5,938 bases of DNA from an uncultured Clostridia bacterium. Lineage in GTDB: Bacteria; Bacillota; Clostridia; Peptostreptococcales; Acidaminobacteraceae. The position numbers were made by a program, and so were the translations under genes. This document shows positions 1 to 5,085 of this stretch, one piece after another; positions within the stretch are counted from its first letter, which is position 1; every line of letters begins with the position of its first letter. Location of the stretch: contig CALFKA010000057.1 of assembly GCA_937880545.1 (NCBI GenBank), forward strand, positions 1 to 5,938, read 5' to 3'. The notes under the pieces are model-generated. The model ran no database searches. It was not told the origin of the DNA and saw nothing but the letters and a program-made list of their open reading frames with translations.

Positions 1-308
1 GTGAGTTGCTGAATCTCTTCCTTTGTCTTGAGCTCTTCGTTCTCTCGCTCAAGTACCGTGATCCTCTGTTTTAAATTGAAGTTTTCAGACTCCAGTTGTT
101 TGCTGCGGTGGGACTTTTTCCGCGAATCAAACAGCCCAATCATAAAGAGGATCAGAGCGCCAAAGAGCGCAGAAATCAGGATGATCAGTGCCAAGGACAC
201 ATCGATTTTTGTAAAGACAAGATTCAGGGCTACAGGGGCAGCATTTACCACAGTAAATACGGTGATGATCAACACGAGAATCATAATAAAAATAACGGAA
301 ATCTGCAT
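1..308 (-). CDS. LapA-domain (DUF1049-like) small membrane protein with leucine-zipper tail, C-terminus cut by window edge
   Basis: Reading the minus strand from the ATG at 308 gives 102 complete codons with no stop before the left edge. Two hydrophobic segments are visible, about residues 4-22 and 37-60, separated by a short loop with an N-x2-PVALN pattern. This two-helix layout is typical of the LapA/DUF1049 family (E. coli LapA, B. subtilis YrvD). A basic stretch (RKKSHR, 63-68) follows, then a charged helix with leucines at 72, 79, 86 and 93 and asparagines at 76 and 90, which looks like a dimeric coiled coil. The start codon shares one base with the secF stop (TAATG) and has only a weak AGG upstream, so translation is probably coupled to secF. 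In Bacillus a LapA-like gene (yrvD) also sits beside secDF and recJ, so recJ may lie just off the left edge. The molecular function in Gram-positives is not known to me; the family assignment rests on pattern only. Confidence 0.72.
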   Translation of the reverse strand, partial: MQISVIFIMILVLIITVFTVVNAAPVALNLVFTKIDVSLALIILISALFGALILFMIGLFDSRKKSHRSKQLESENFNLKQRITVLERENEELKTKEEIQQL

Positions 309-1171
309 TATCTTGCCTGCTTTCTAGTAGCGATCAGAGCCCATAGAGGACCCGCGATACAAATAGAAGAATATGTTCCGGCAATGATACCACACAGGAG
401 CGGAAGCGCAAAGATTTTTACGGAGTGGACGCCAAAAATATAGAGCATCAAGACGACAACGACGGTCGTCAGTGAGGTGATGATACTTCTTGCAAGAGAG
501 TAATCAATGCTCATACCCGTCAGTGTCCAGTATTCTTTCTTCCCGATGCCTTTGACTTGCTCGCGTATGCGGTCAAAGATGACGATCGTATCGTTGATAG
601 AGTAACCGACAATGGTTAAAATGGCTGCGATGAAACTCCCATCGACAGTGATGCGGAAAATGGCATAGATTCCCACCAACACCAGCACATCGTGCAGGAG
701 GGTGATAATCGCAACCACTCCATAGGAGAGTTGAAAGCGAAACCAGATGTAGATCAGCATGCCGACAGAGGCAATAGCGATCGAATAGATCGCGCGTCTT
801 GAAATCTCACGACCTATATTTGGCCCAAACTGCTCCACTTGCATCTGTGTATCTTCAGGCAATGAAAAGTCTTCTTTTAGTTTTGATAAGATCTGTTGAC
901 GCTCCCCCGCTTCTAGGGATTGGGATGTCTTAATAAATACAGTTTCTGTATCACCAGCACTCTGTTGAATGACAGGGCTTAGCTCAAACGGGGCGAGGCT
1001 TTCACGAATGAGTGCAGAGTCGACGTGGGTCTTAAAGGGAATCGATAGCATTGTCCCTCCCGTAAAGTCAACGCCGAGATTAAAGCCAAAGAGTACGATC
1101 GCTACAAAACCAGCGAGAATGAAGAGGGCGGAGATGGCAAAAAAGATCTTATAGTGCTGCATAATCTTCAT
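308..1171 (-). CDS. secF: Protein translocase subunit SecF
   Basis: This 287-residue protein is the SecF half of the SecDF complex, which uses the proton-motive force to help pull preproteins across the membrane after SecA-driven insertion through SecYEG. The first membrane helix is at about 8-28, followed by the family motif GVDFTGGT (33-40), a periplasmic-type domain (about 45-125), and then five membrane helices. The second signature, VGYSINDTIVIFDRIRE (188-204), contains D194, matching the conserved Asp implicated in proton movement. Length is normal for a stand-alone SecF. The ATG at 1171 is supported by a full AAGGAGGT ribosome binding site 5 bases upstream, located inside the end of secD; the in-frame Met4 would be too far from it. 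The gene overlaps secD by 23 bases, which implies co-translation and matched dosage. No frameshift or missing motif was seen. Confidence 0.97.
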   Translation of the reverse strand: MKIMQHYKIFFAISALFILAGFVAIVLFGFNLGVDFTGGTMLSIPFKTHVDSALIRESLAPFELSPVIQQSAGDTETVFIKTSQSLEAGERQQILSKLKEDFSLPEDTQMQVEQFGPNIGREISRRAIYSIAIASVGMLIYIWFRFQLSYGVVAIITLLHDVLVLVGIYAIFRITVDGSFIAAILTIVGYSINDTIVIFDRIREQVKGIGKKEYWTLTGMSIDYSLARSIITSLTTVVVVLMLYIFGVHSVKIFALPLLCGIIAGTYSSICIAGPLWALIATRKQAR

Positions 1172-2471
1172 GACCGACCTCCTTCTTCAGATAAAAGTTC
1201 GTATTTCGCAGGGCAGGAATCGTGATGCCCCAAGACAGCAGAGAGCGTGTGACCACAATGGCGCTGAACATACTAAGTAGGATACCTAGGCTCAGAGTAA
1301 TGGCGAATCCTTTGATAGGTCCTTCTCCGAAATAATAGAGAATCACTGCAGCAAGCAGAGTTGTGACATTGCTGTCGATGATGGTGCTCATCGCTCGCTT
1401 GAAACTGGAGCGAACAGAGCTCCGAAGTGATTTACCAACGCCCAGTTCCTCGCGCAGACGTTCAAAGATGATGACATTGGCATCCACCGCCATGCCAATG
1501 GACAGGACAAGTCCGGCAATACCCGGAAGCGTTAAGGTCGCACCGAATAGAATCATCAATAGAAATAGCAGTGACGTGTATAGAATCAAGGCGATACTCG
1601 AGAGAACTCCGGGCAGCCTGTAGCGACCAATCATGATGGCGATGACAAGGACAAATCCAAGGATTCCGGCAAAAATACTCTTTGAGAGCGCCTCTCTACC
1701 AAGTGTGGCATCAATGTAGCTTGTCTGCACTTCCTTTAATGCAATGGGAAGAGCACCGCCCCGGATGAGGTTGGCAAGCGAAATAGCTTCTTCCGGCGTA
1801 AAGTTTCCGGTGATCATCAGTTCTTCCGTGTTGAGGAGGTGATCGACTCTGGGAGCTGAGATTACCTCTTGGTCAAGCACGATGGCGATCTGTCCTTCCT
1901 TGAGAATATAATTTTCTACAATATCTCTGGAAGCTTCTCCAAAGAGATCCGCCGCCTCTCGGCTCAGCGCAAAGACAACCGTACTATTGTTAAACTGATC
2001 GAGTCCCACGCCGGCATCTTTCAAGCTGTCGCCGCGGAAAAGAAGTTTACCGGGAAAATCTTCCCCTACTTGCATTCCAGCAATGACAAACTGCCCCTCG
2101 TTAACTTGATAGAATTCAAGGACAGCAGTTTTACCGATGGCGCTTAGTGCGGCATCGACATCTTTTGCCCCCGGCAATTCAATGCGAATTCGATGGGGGC
2201 CTGAGCGTGTAATATTCGGTTCCGTAAGTCCAAAAGTGTCAATACGTCTTGTCAGAACCGCTTTAGTCTGCTCAAGCAGTTGATCAAATTCCTGATTGCT
2301 GAGACTTCCCTGTTCTCCTTCAAAGACGACGGCAACGCCGCCTTCGATATCAAGCCCAAGTGCTAGCTGTGAAATCCACGGCTGCATAGAGCCAAAGCCT
2401 AGAAAAGTCCCCCAGGCGATGACGAAGACAAGGACGACACTTACAAAAAGGAGTAAGCCGTTACTCTTCAT
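1149..2471 (-). CDS. secD: Protein translocase subunit SecD
   Basis: This 440-residue protein is the SecD partner of SecF. An N-terminal membrane helix (about 5-25) is followed by LGLDIEGG (38-45), the SecD version of the D-x2-GG motif. A long extracytoplasmic region (about 46-262) carries TRRIDTFGL (74-82), IRIELPG (95-101) and LANLIRGGALP (232-242). Five more membrane helices follow, including GMAVDANVIIFERLREE (326-342); D330 corresponds to the conserved proton-relay Asp. It is shorter than the E. coli protein (about 615 residues), as is usual for Firmicutes. The ATG at 2471 has GGAG 5 bases upstream and places the first helix at the extreme N-terminus. Upstream lies a 71-base gap with its own promoter candidate, so secDF may be transcribed both from there and by read-through from yajC. 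The 3' end overlaps the secF start. Confidence 0.97.
   Translation of the reverse strand: MKSNGLLLFVSVVLVFVIAWGTFLGFGSMQPWISQLALGLDIEGGVAVVFEGEQGSLSNQEFDQLLEQTKAVLTRRIDTFGLTEPNITRSGPHRIRIELPGAKDVDAALSAIGKTAVLEFYQVNEGQFVIAGMQVGEDFPGKLLFRGDSLKDAGVGLDQFNNSTVVFALSREAADLFGEASRDIVENYILKEGQIAIVLDQEVISAPRVDHLLNTEELMITGNFTPEEAISLANLIRGGALPIALKEVQTSYIDATLGREALSKSIFAGILGFVLVIAIMIGRYRLPGVLSSIALILYTSLLFLLMILFGATLTLPGIAGLVLSIGMAVDANVIIFERLREELGVGKSLRSSVRSSFKRAMSTIIDSNVTTLLAAVILYYFGEGPIKGFAITLSLGILLSMFSAIVVTRSLLSWGITIPALRNTNFYLKKEVGHEDYAAL
1177..1184 (-). promoter_or_regulatory. Strong RBS of secF, inside secD
   Basis: AAGGAGGT on the minus strand, a full anti-Shine-Dalgarno match, ends five bases before the secF ATG at 1171. 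It decides the start in favour of Met1 over the in-frame Met4 and lies within the coding end of secD. Confidence 0.85.
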
Positions 2472-2517
2472 GTTTTCTCCAAATTAGTCGCAAGTTTATT
2501 GTTCAAACAACAGTCTT

Positions 2518-2546
2518 ATAATAGTCCAAGGCAACAGGCGGGTCAA
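2518..2546 (-). promoter_or_regulatory. Candidate sigma-A promoter for secD-secF
   Basis: On the minus strand TTGACC (2546-2541) is followed after 17 bases by TATTAT (2523-2518). Each hexamer matches its consensus at five of six positions and the spacing is ideal. The -35 box overlaps the stop codon of the carbonic-anhydrase-like gene. Transcription would start near 2512, about 40 bases before secD. Between start and RBS lies a short dyad, TTGTT-TG-AACAA (2499-2510), that could be an operator or merely chance. Prediction from sequence only. Confidence 0.5.
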
Positions 2547-3064
2547 TAGATGCGCTCAAGAGTCTCTATGTGAGAGGCAGCTAGTTTCATGTATCCTTGT
2601 GCGTGTTGACGGAGTCCACGGATCTCTTCTTCGGAAAGAGCGCGGACCACCTTGGCAGGTGAACCCATGATCATGCTTCCCTCAGGAAAGGACTTGCCCG
2701 GTGTGACGACACTGCCTGCCGCGACGATCGAATGCTTGGGTATGGTCGCTCCGTCAAGAACAATAGCTCCCATCCCGATGAGACTCTCATCCTCTACAGT
2801 ACAAGCGTGTAAGACCACATCATGACCGATCGTAACATAGGAGCCGATGATCAGAGGAGACTCGAATGTGTTGTGGAGGACGCAACCGTCTTGCACACTG
2901 GTGCCCTCCCCTATTGTGATATAGTTCATGTCCCCACGGACGACCGCTTCCGGCCAGACGCTGGCAGCTTTTCCGATAGTGACACGCCCGATGACCGTGG
3001 CTTCCGGGGCAACAAATGCTTCTTCGTGAATTTTCGGGGACTCTCCATTATACTTGTAAATCAT
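2543..3064 (-). CDS. Gamma-class carbonic anhydrase-like hexapeptide-repeat protein
   Basis: The 173-residue product is a left-handed beta-helix protein of the gamma-carbonic anhydrase/YrdA/PaaY group, expected to act as a cytosolic trimer. Repeating hexapeptides (such as ATVIGR, VTIGKA, IGEGTS, LIIGSY) run from about 15 to 125, followed by a C-terminal amphipathic helix (about 144-172). The metal-binding histidines are present at H64, H81 (TIGHD) and H86 (LHAC), as is the conserved VVRGD (41-45) with R43 and D45; Q58 also aligns with a conserved active-site position. The set supports a metal-binding protein, but many members of this group show weak or no CO2 hydration, so activity is inferred only. 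The ATG at 3064 has AAAGGA about 8 bases upstream, inside scfB. The 17-base overlap with scfB implies co-transcription and probably translational coupling. An acyltransferase is less likely given the three His ligands. Confidence 0.88.
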   Translation of the reverse strand: MIYKYNGESPKIHEEAFVAPEATVIGRVTIGKAASVWPEAVVRGDMNYITIGEGTSVQDGCVLHNTFESPLIIGSYVTIGHDVVLHACTVEDESLIGMGAIVLDGATIPKHSIVAAGSVVTPGKSFPEGSMIMGSPAKVVRALSEEEIRGLRQHAQGYMKLAASHIETLERIY

Positions 3065-4400
3065 CCTGATCTTCCTTTCTTAGGACCGCCAGATACAGTG
3101 CCATCTCGACACGTTTCTTTTCAAGCACACAACTGAGCGCATGAGGCTCGGTCAATGTTCCGTTTTCATGCTGGGCATGGGCGTGGCATCCACCGGAACA
3201 ATAATACTTCGCCCAGCAGCTCTGGCAGGCAGGTTTTGAAAAGAGACTGAGCTGTGAAAATGTCTTGCGCAGTTCTCTATTTGCTATCCCTTCGTTCAGC
3301 GTCCCTAAGAGAAAATCTTCCTGTCCGACAAACTGGTGGCATGGATAGAGTTCTCCTGACGGGGTTACTGCTACGTATTCACTCCCGGCACCGCAGCCTC
3401 GGGTTCTCTTTGTTGCACAGGGACCGCGCTCAAGATCCATCTCAAAATGGAAGAAGTGGTAGCGATCTCTATCATTTCTTCTTCCTGCCATATCTTTGGC
3501 CAGCTTTTCGTACTCCTCTAGAAGCAGCGGTAGATGTTCTTCCGTTAATGAATACCCCTCGGAGCTCTCTCCTACGACGGGTTCCATCGAGAGATTTTTA
3601 AGACCCATCTCGTGAAGATGGAGAATCTCCCTTACAAATCGGGGCTGGTAGCGTGTAAATGTCCCTCGAATGAAATGTGACCTCTCTCCCCTTTTCTTAA
3701 CAAATGACTGGATATTGGGGAGGATCAACTGATAGCTTCCTTCATCAGTCCATGTTCTGCGAAGGGCATCATTGGTCGACTCAGAGCCATCAATGCTGAG
3801 GACAACATTGTCCATCGTCTCATTCAGATAGTCCTGTGTCTCTTCATCGAGAAGGACAGCATTGGTGGTTATTGTAAAGCGGAACTTTTTCCCGAAAGCT
3901 TCTTCCCTCTTCTTGGCATAATCGACAAGAGATTTGACCAGAGGGAGATTTAAAAGAGGTTCACCGCCAAAGAAATCCACTTCGAGATTTCTACGAGCTC
4001 CGCTGTTTTCGATTAAAAAATCAATAGCTTTGCGTCCGACCTCTTCGCTCATAAGTTCCCGTCTGCCTCGGAAATCACCCTGCGAGGCAAAGCAGTAAGC
4101 GCAGGCGAGATTGCAGTGATGAGCGACATGTAGACACATGGCTTTAATAGGAATATTTTCTTCCCGGGGAAGAAAATGGCGCTGCTTTACTTGCAGGATT
4201 CCCCGCTTCACCAATTCTTCATATTCGCGGAGGGCTTCCTCAACATCCGCTTCGGCATATCTTGAATGGAGAGTAGAATAATCTCTCATCGGATCTTCCA
4301 AAGTGGCAAGATCATAAAAAAGAGAATCCACACTCAGGACAGAGCCACTTTCTACATCTGCCAAGATGTTCTTTGTCTCAAACTGAAAGCCGTGAATCAT
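3048..4400 (-). CDS. scfB: SCIFF peptide maturase (radical SAM/SPASM, thioether-forming)
   Basis: The 450-residue enzyme belongs to the SCIFF maturase family (CteB in Clostridium thermocellum), which uses S-adenosylmethionine radical chemistry to make a Cys-to-Thr thioether link in the ScfA peptide. The N-terminal 80 or so residues resemble the RRE-type precursor-binding domain of this family. The radical SAM cluster motif C-x3-C-x2-C is C96, C100 and C103 (HCNLACAYCF), and the SAM-binding GGEP is at 145-148. The C-terminal SPASM region has the full pattern: C336-x12-G349-x4-C354, then C392-x2-C395-x5-C401-x3-C405, then C424; C328 is an additional cysteine. This predicts two auxiliary iron-sulfur clusters plus the SAM cluster. 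The ATG at 4400 follows GGAGG by 4 bases and yields the family's usual MIH start. scfA lies 40 bases upstream behind a hairpin, and the carbonic-anhydrase-like gene overlaps its 3' end. Cytoplasmic; the sequence looks intact. Confidence 0.96.
   Translation of the reverse strand: MIHGFQFETKNILADVESGSVLSVDSLFYDLATLEDPMRDYSTLHSRYAEADVEEALREYEELVKRGILQVKQRHFLPREENIPIKAMCLHVAHHCNLACAYCFASQGDFRGRRELMSEEVGRKAIDFLIENSGARRNLEVDFFGGEPLLNLPLVKSLVDYAKKREEAFGKKFRFTITTNAVLLDEETQDYLNETMDNVVLSIDGSESTNDALRRTWTDEGSYQLILPNIQSFVKKRGERSHFIRGTFTRYQPRFVREILHLHEMGLKNLSMEPVVGESSEGYSLTEEHLPLLLEEYEKLAKDMAGRRNDRDRYHFFHFEMDLERGPCATKRTRGCGAGSEYVAVTPSGELYPCHQFVGQEDFLLGTLNEGIANRELRKTFSQLSLFSKPACQSCWAKYYCSGGCHAHAQHENGTLTEPHALSCVLEKKRVEMALYLAVLRKEDQDDLQV
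3071..3078 (-). promoter_or_regulatory. RBS of the carbonic-anhydrase-like gene, inside scfB
   Basis: The minus strand reads AAAGGAAG six bases before the ATG at 3064, within the last codons of scfB. It supports that start and suggests ribosomes finishing scfB can reinitiate on the next gene. Confidence 0.65.
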
Positions 4401-4404
4401 AGGG

Positions 4405-4409
4405 CCTCC
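4405..4409 (-). promoter_or_regulatory. RBS of scfB
   Basis: GGAGG on the minus strand ends 4 bases before the scfB ATG. It lies 5 bases beyond the foot of the hairpin that follows scfA, so the hairpin does not cover it directly. Confidence 0.7.
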
Positions 4410-4414
4410 AAGAG

Positions 4415-4438
4415 AAAAAGCAGCCGGAGCTGCCTTTT
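4415..4438 (-). terminator. Hairpin plus T-run between scfA and scfB (leaky terminator candidate)
   Basis: Just after the scfA stop codon the minus strand has GCAGC-TCCG-GCTGC, extended outward by a G-U pair and an AAAA/TTTT pairing, giving a stem of about 10 pairs. The loop UCCG closed by C-G fits the extra-stable UNCG class. The 3' arm runs into TTTTT then CTCTT, the form of an intrinsic terminator. Because scfB starts only 15 bases beyond it, read-through is required for maturase expression unless scfB has another promoter. The likely effect is to keep maturase transcripts below precursor transcripts; it may also protect the 3' end of a short scfA mRNA. Confidence 0.68.
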
Positions 4439-4440
4439 GC

Positions 4441-4578
4441 CTATTCTTGTTCGCACTGCTGGTTGCCTACAGTACAGGAGGTTTTACAGGCGGACTGGCA
4501 GGAAGTCTGGCACTCACTGCATCCCTGCTGACGCATGTCCTGACGATCTCCCTCATGGATAATATGTACGTGTTTCAT
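4441..4578 (-). CDS. scfA: SCIFF six-cysteine ranthipeptide precursor
   Basis: This gene encodes a 45-residue peptide matching the SCIFF family (six cysteines in forty-five), the substrate of ScfB. It begins MKHVHIIHEGD, with the family's usual MKH start, followed by a charged leader to about residue 18. The Cys-rich core has cysteines at 20, 23, 27, 31, 35 and 42, with family-typical blocks CQTSCQSAC (23-31) and KTSCTVGNQ (32-40). By analogy with CteA, where Cys32 is joined to Thr37, the expected thioether here is C31 to T36 (same n+5 spacing). There is no signal peptide or membrane segment. The ATG at 4578 has AAAGGAG 7 bases upstream. The gene is bracketed by two hairpins and followed 40 bases later by scfB. 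Published work on ranthipeptides points to a signalling-type role in clostridia, but the role here is unknown. Confidence 0.97.
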   Translation of the reverse strand: MKHVHIIHEGDRQDMRQQGCSECQTSCQSACKTSCTVGNQQCEQE

Positions 4579-4585
4579 TTGTTTA

Positions 4586-4592
4586 CTCCTTT
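4586..4592 (-). promoter_or_regulatory. RBS of scfA
   Basis: AAAGGAG on the minus strand ends 7 bases before the scfA ATG. It starts only four bases after the upstream hairpin, so the hairpin leaves it single-stranded. This is a strong site, in keeping with high precursor output. Confidence 0.85.
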
Positions 4593-4596
4593 AAAA

Positions 4597-4618
4597 CCCG
4601 TGCAGTCTCCTGCACGGG
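4597..4618 (-). terminator. Perfect 9-bp hairpin with GAGA loop upstream of scfA
   Basis: The minus strand reads CCCGTGCAG, loop GAGA, CTGCACGGG, a perfect nine-pair stem capped by a GNRA tetraloop and followed by TTTTAAAGG. The T-run is only four bases, so as a terminator after yajC it would be weak. Alternatives are an mRNA-processing or stabilising structure at the 5' side of scfA. The structure itself is certain from the sequence; its function is not. Confidence 0.6.
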
Positions 4619-4627
4619 ATGATACCA
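4619..4627 (-). promoter_or_regulatory. Possible extended -10 promoter for scfA
   Basis: On the minus strand TGG-TATCAT fits the extended -10 form TGnTATnnT, with no convincing -35 box 16-18 bases upstream. Transcription would start near 4612, inside the hairpin, so hairpin and promoter cannot both be fully used by the same transcript. Weak prediction. Confidence 0.28.
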
Positions 4628-4655
4628 AAGTTCAAAAGAAAAACCAGTGATATGA

Positions 4656-4940
4656 TTACTGGACGTCTTTCTCCGAAAGTGCCTCCATGGATTCTACCGT
4701 GCTGATCGCCCACTTTTTGACTTTCAAGGCAGTGCCGTTGAAATCCACTTCCAACTCGTCATCCGAGACGCGGCGCACACGGCCGACAAATCCACCGATG
4801 GTAATGATTCTATCACCACTCTTTACGTTGTCACGCATTTCTTTGGCTTGCTTGTTGCGTTTTGAGTTGGGGCGGATGATGAGGAAATATATTCCCACAA
4901 AGAACAGCGCGTAGATTCCGATTATATATTGTGTAGGCAT
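4656..4940 (-). CDS. yajC: Preprotein translocase subunit YajC
   Basis: The 94-residue protein is a YajC-type accessory subunit that associates with SecDF at the membrane. One N-terminal membrane helix spans about residues 5-22, followed by the family's IIRPNSKRNKQ (21-31), and then a small cytoplasmic domain with the hallmark VKSGDRIITIGGFVGRV (39-55), and ending in a KVKKWAISTVE motif (73-83). Length is typical. The ATG at 4940 follows AAAGGAG by 7 bases. A promoter candidate lies just upstream, after a 145-base gap from tgt. The usual clostridial order tgt-yajC-secD-secF is kept, but the SCIFF cassette and a carbonic-anhydrase-like gene stand between yajC and secD. Nothing odd was seen in the protein. 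Confidence 0.95.
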   Translation of the reverse strand: MPTQYIIGIYALFFVGIYFLIIRPNSKRNKQAKEMRDNVKSGDRIITIGGFVGRVRRVSDDELEVDFNGTALKVKKWAISTVESMEALSEKDVQ

Positions 4941-4947
4941 ACAGAAT

Positions 4948-4954
4948 CTCCTTT
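4948..4954 (-). promoter_or_regulatory. RBS of yajC
   Basis: AAAGGAG on the minus strand ends 7 bases before the yajC ATG, the same motif and spacing as for scfA. Confidence 0.8.
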
Positions 4955-4967
4955 CAATAGTAAATTT

Positions 4968-4997
4968 ATTCTACCTTATCATGTAGCAGATTGTAAA
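4968..4997 (-). promoter_or_regulatory. Candidate sigma-A promoter for yajC and downstream genes
   Basis: On the minus strand TTTACA (4997-4992) is followed after 18 bases by TAGAAT (4973-4968); each hexamer matches consensus at five of six positions. Transcription would start near 4961, giving a leader of about 20 bases with the yajC RBS close to the 5' end. It would serve yajC and, by read-through, the SCIFF cassette. The rest of the 4975-5085 gap after tgt shows no convincing terminator. Confidence 0.5.
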
Positions 4998-5085
4998 GCG
5001 ATGAAACCTCGTTACTCTTCGTTTACCTTCCTTCACCATTATCTTACCCAAGTGTTTTCCGGACTATACTCTTGGCGATTTCCTT

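Noticed and set aside
28..443. Plus-strand ORFs of about 100 codons over the secF end and LapA-like gene
   Set aside because: They lie opposite well-recognised minus-strand genes, have no recognisable motifs and no convincing RBS, and are antisense shadows.
2543..3064. Hexapeptide protein as a sugar or serine acetyltransferase
   Set aside because: The three His ligands (H64, H81, H86) and VVRGD motif are those of the gamma-carbonic anhydrase group, and acyltransferase-specific extensions are not seen.
4597..4618. Hairpin before scfA as a riboswitch
   Set aside because: A single perfect stem-loop with a four-base loop has no room for a ligand pocket and no known aptamer pattern was recognised.
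4447..4650. Plus-strand ORF of 67 codons across the scfA region
   Set aside because: It is the antisense of scfA; its hydrophobic look comes from complementing Cys/Gln/Ser codons. The minus-strand SCIFF reading is unambiguous.
4971..5039. 22-codon minus-strand ORF between tgt and yajC
   Set aside because: No good RBS, its end overlaps the predicted -35/-10 elements of the yajC promoter, and the peptide has no recognisable pattern; could arise by chance.
5041..5085. Possible terminator after tgt (CCAAG ... CTTGG)
   Set aside because: The stem is only five pairs with a loop of about 18 bases and no T-run.
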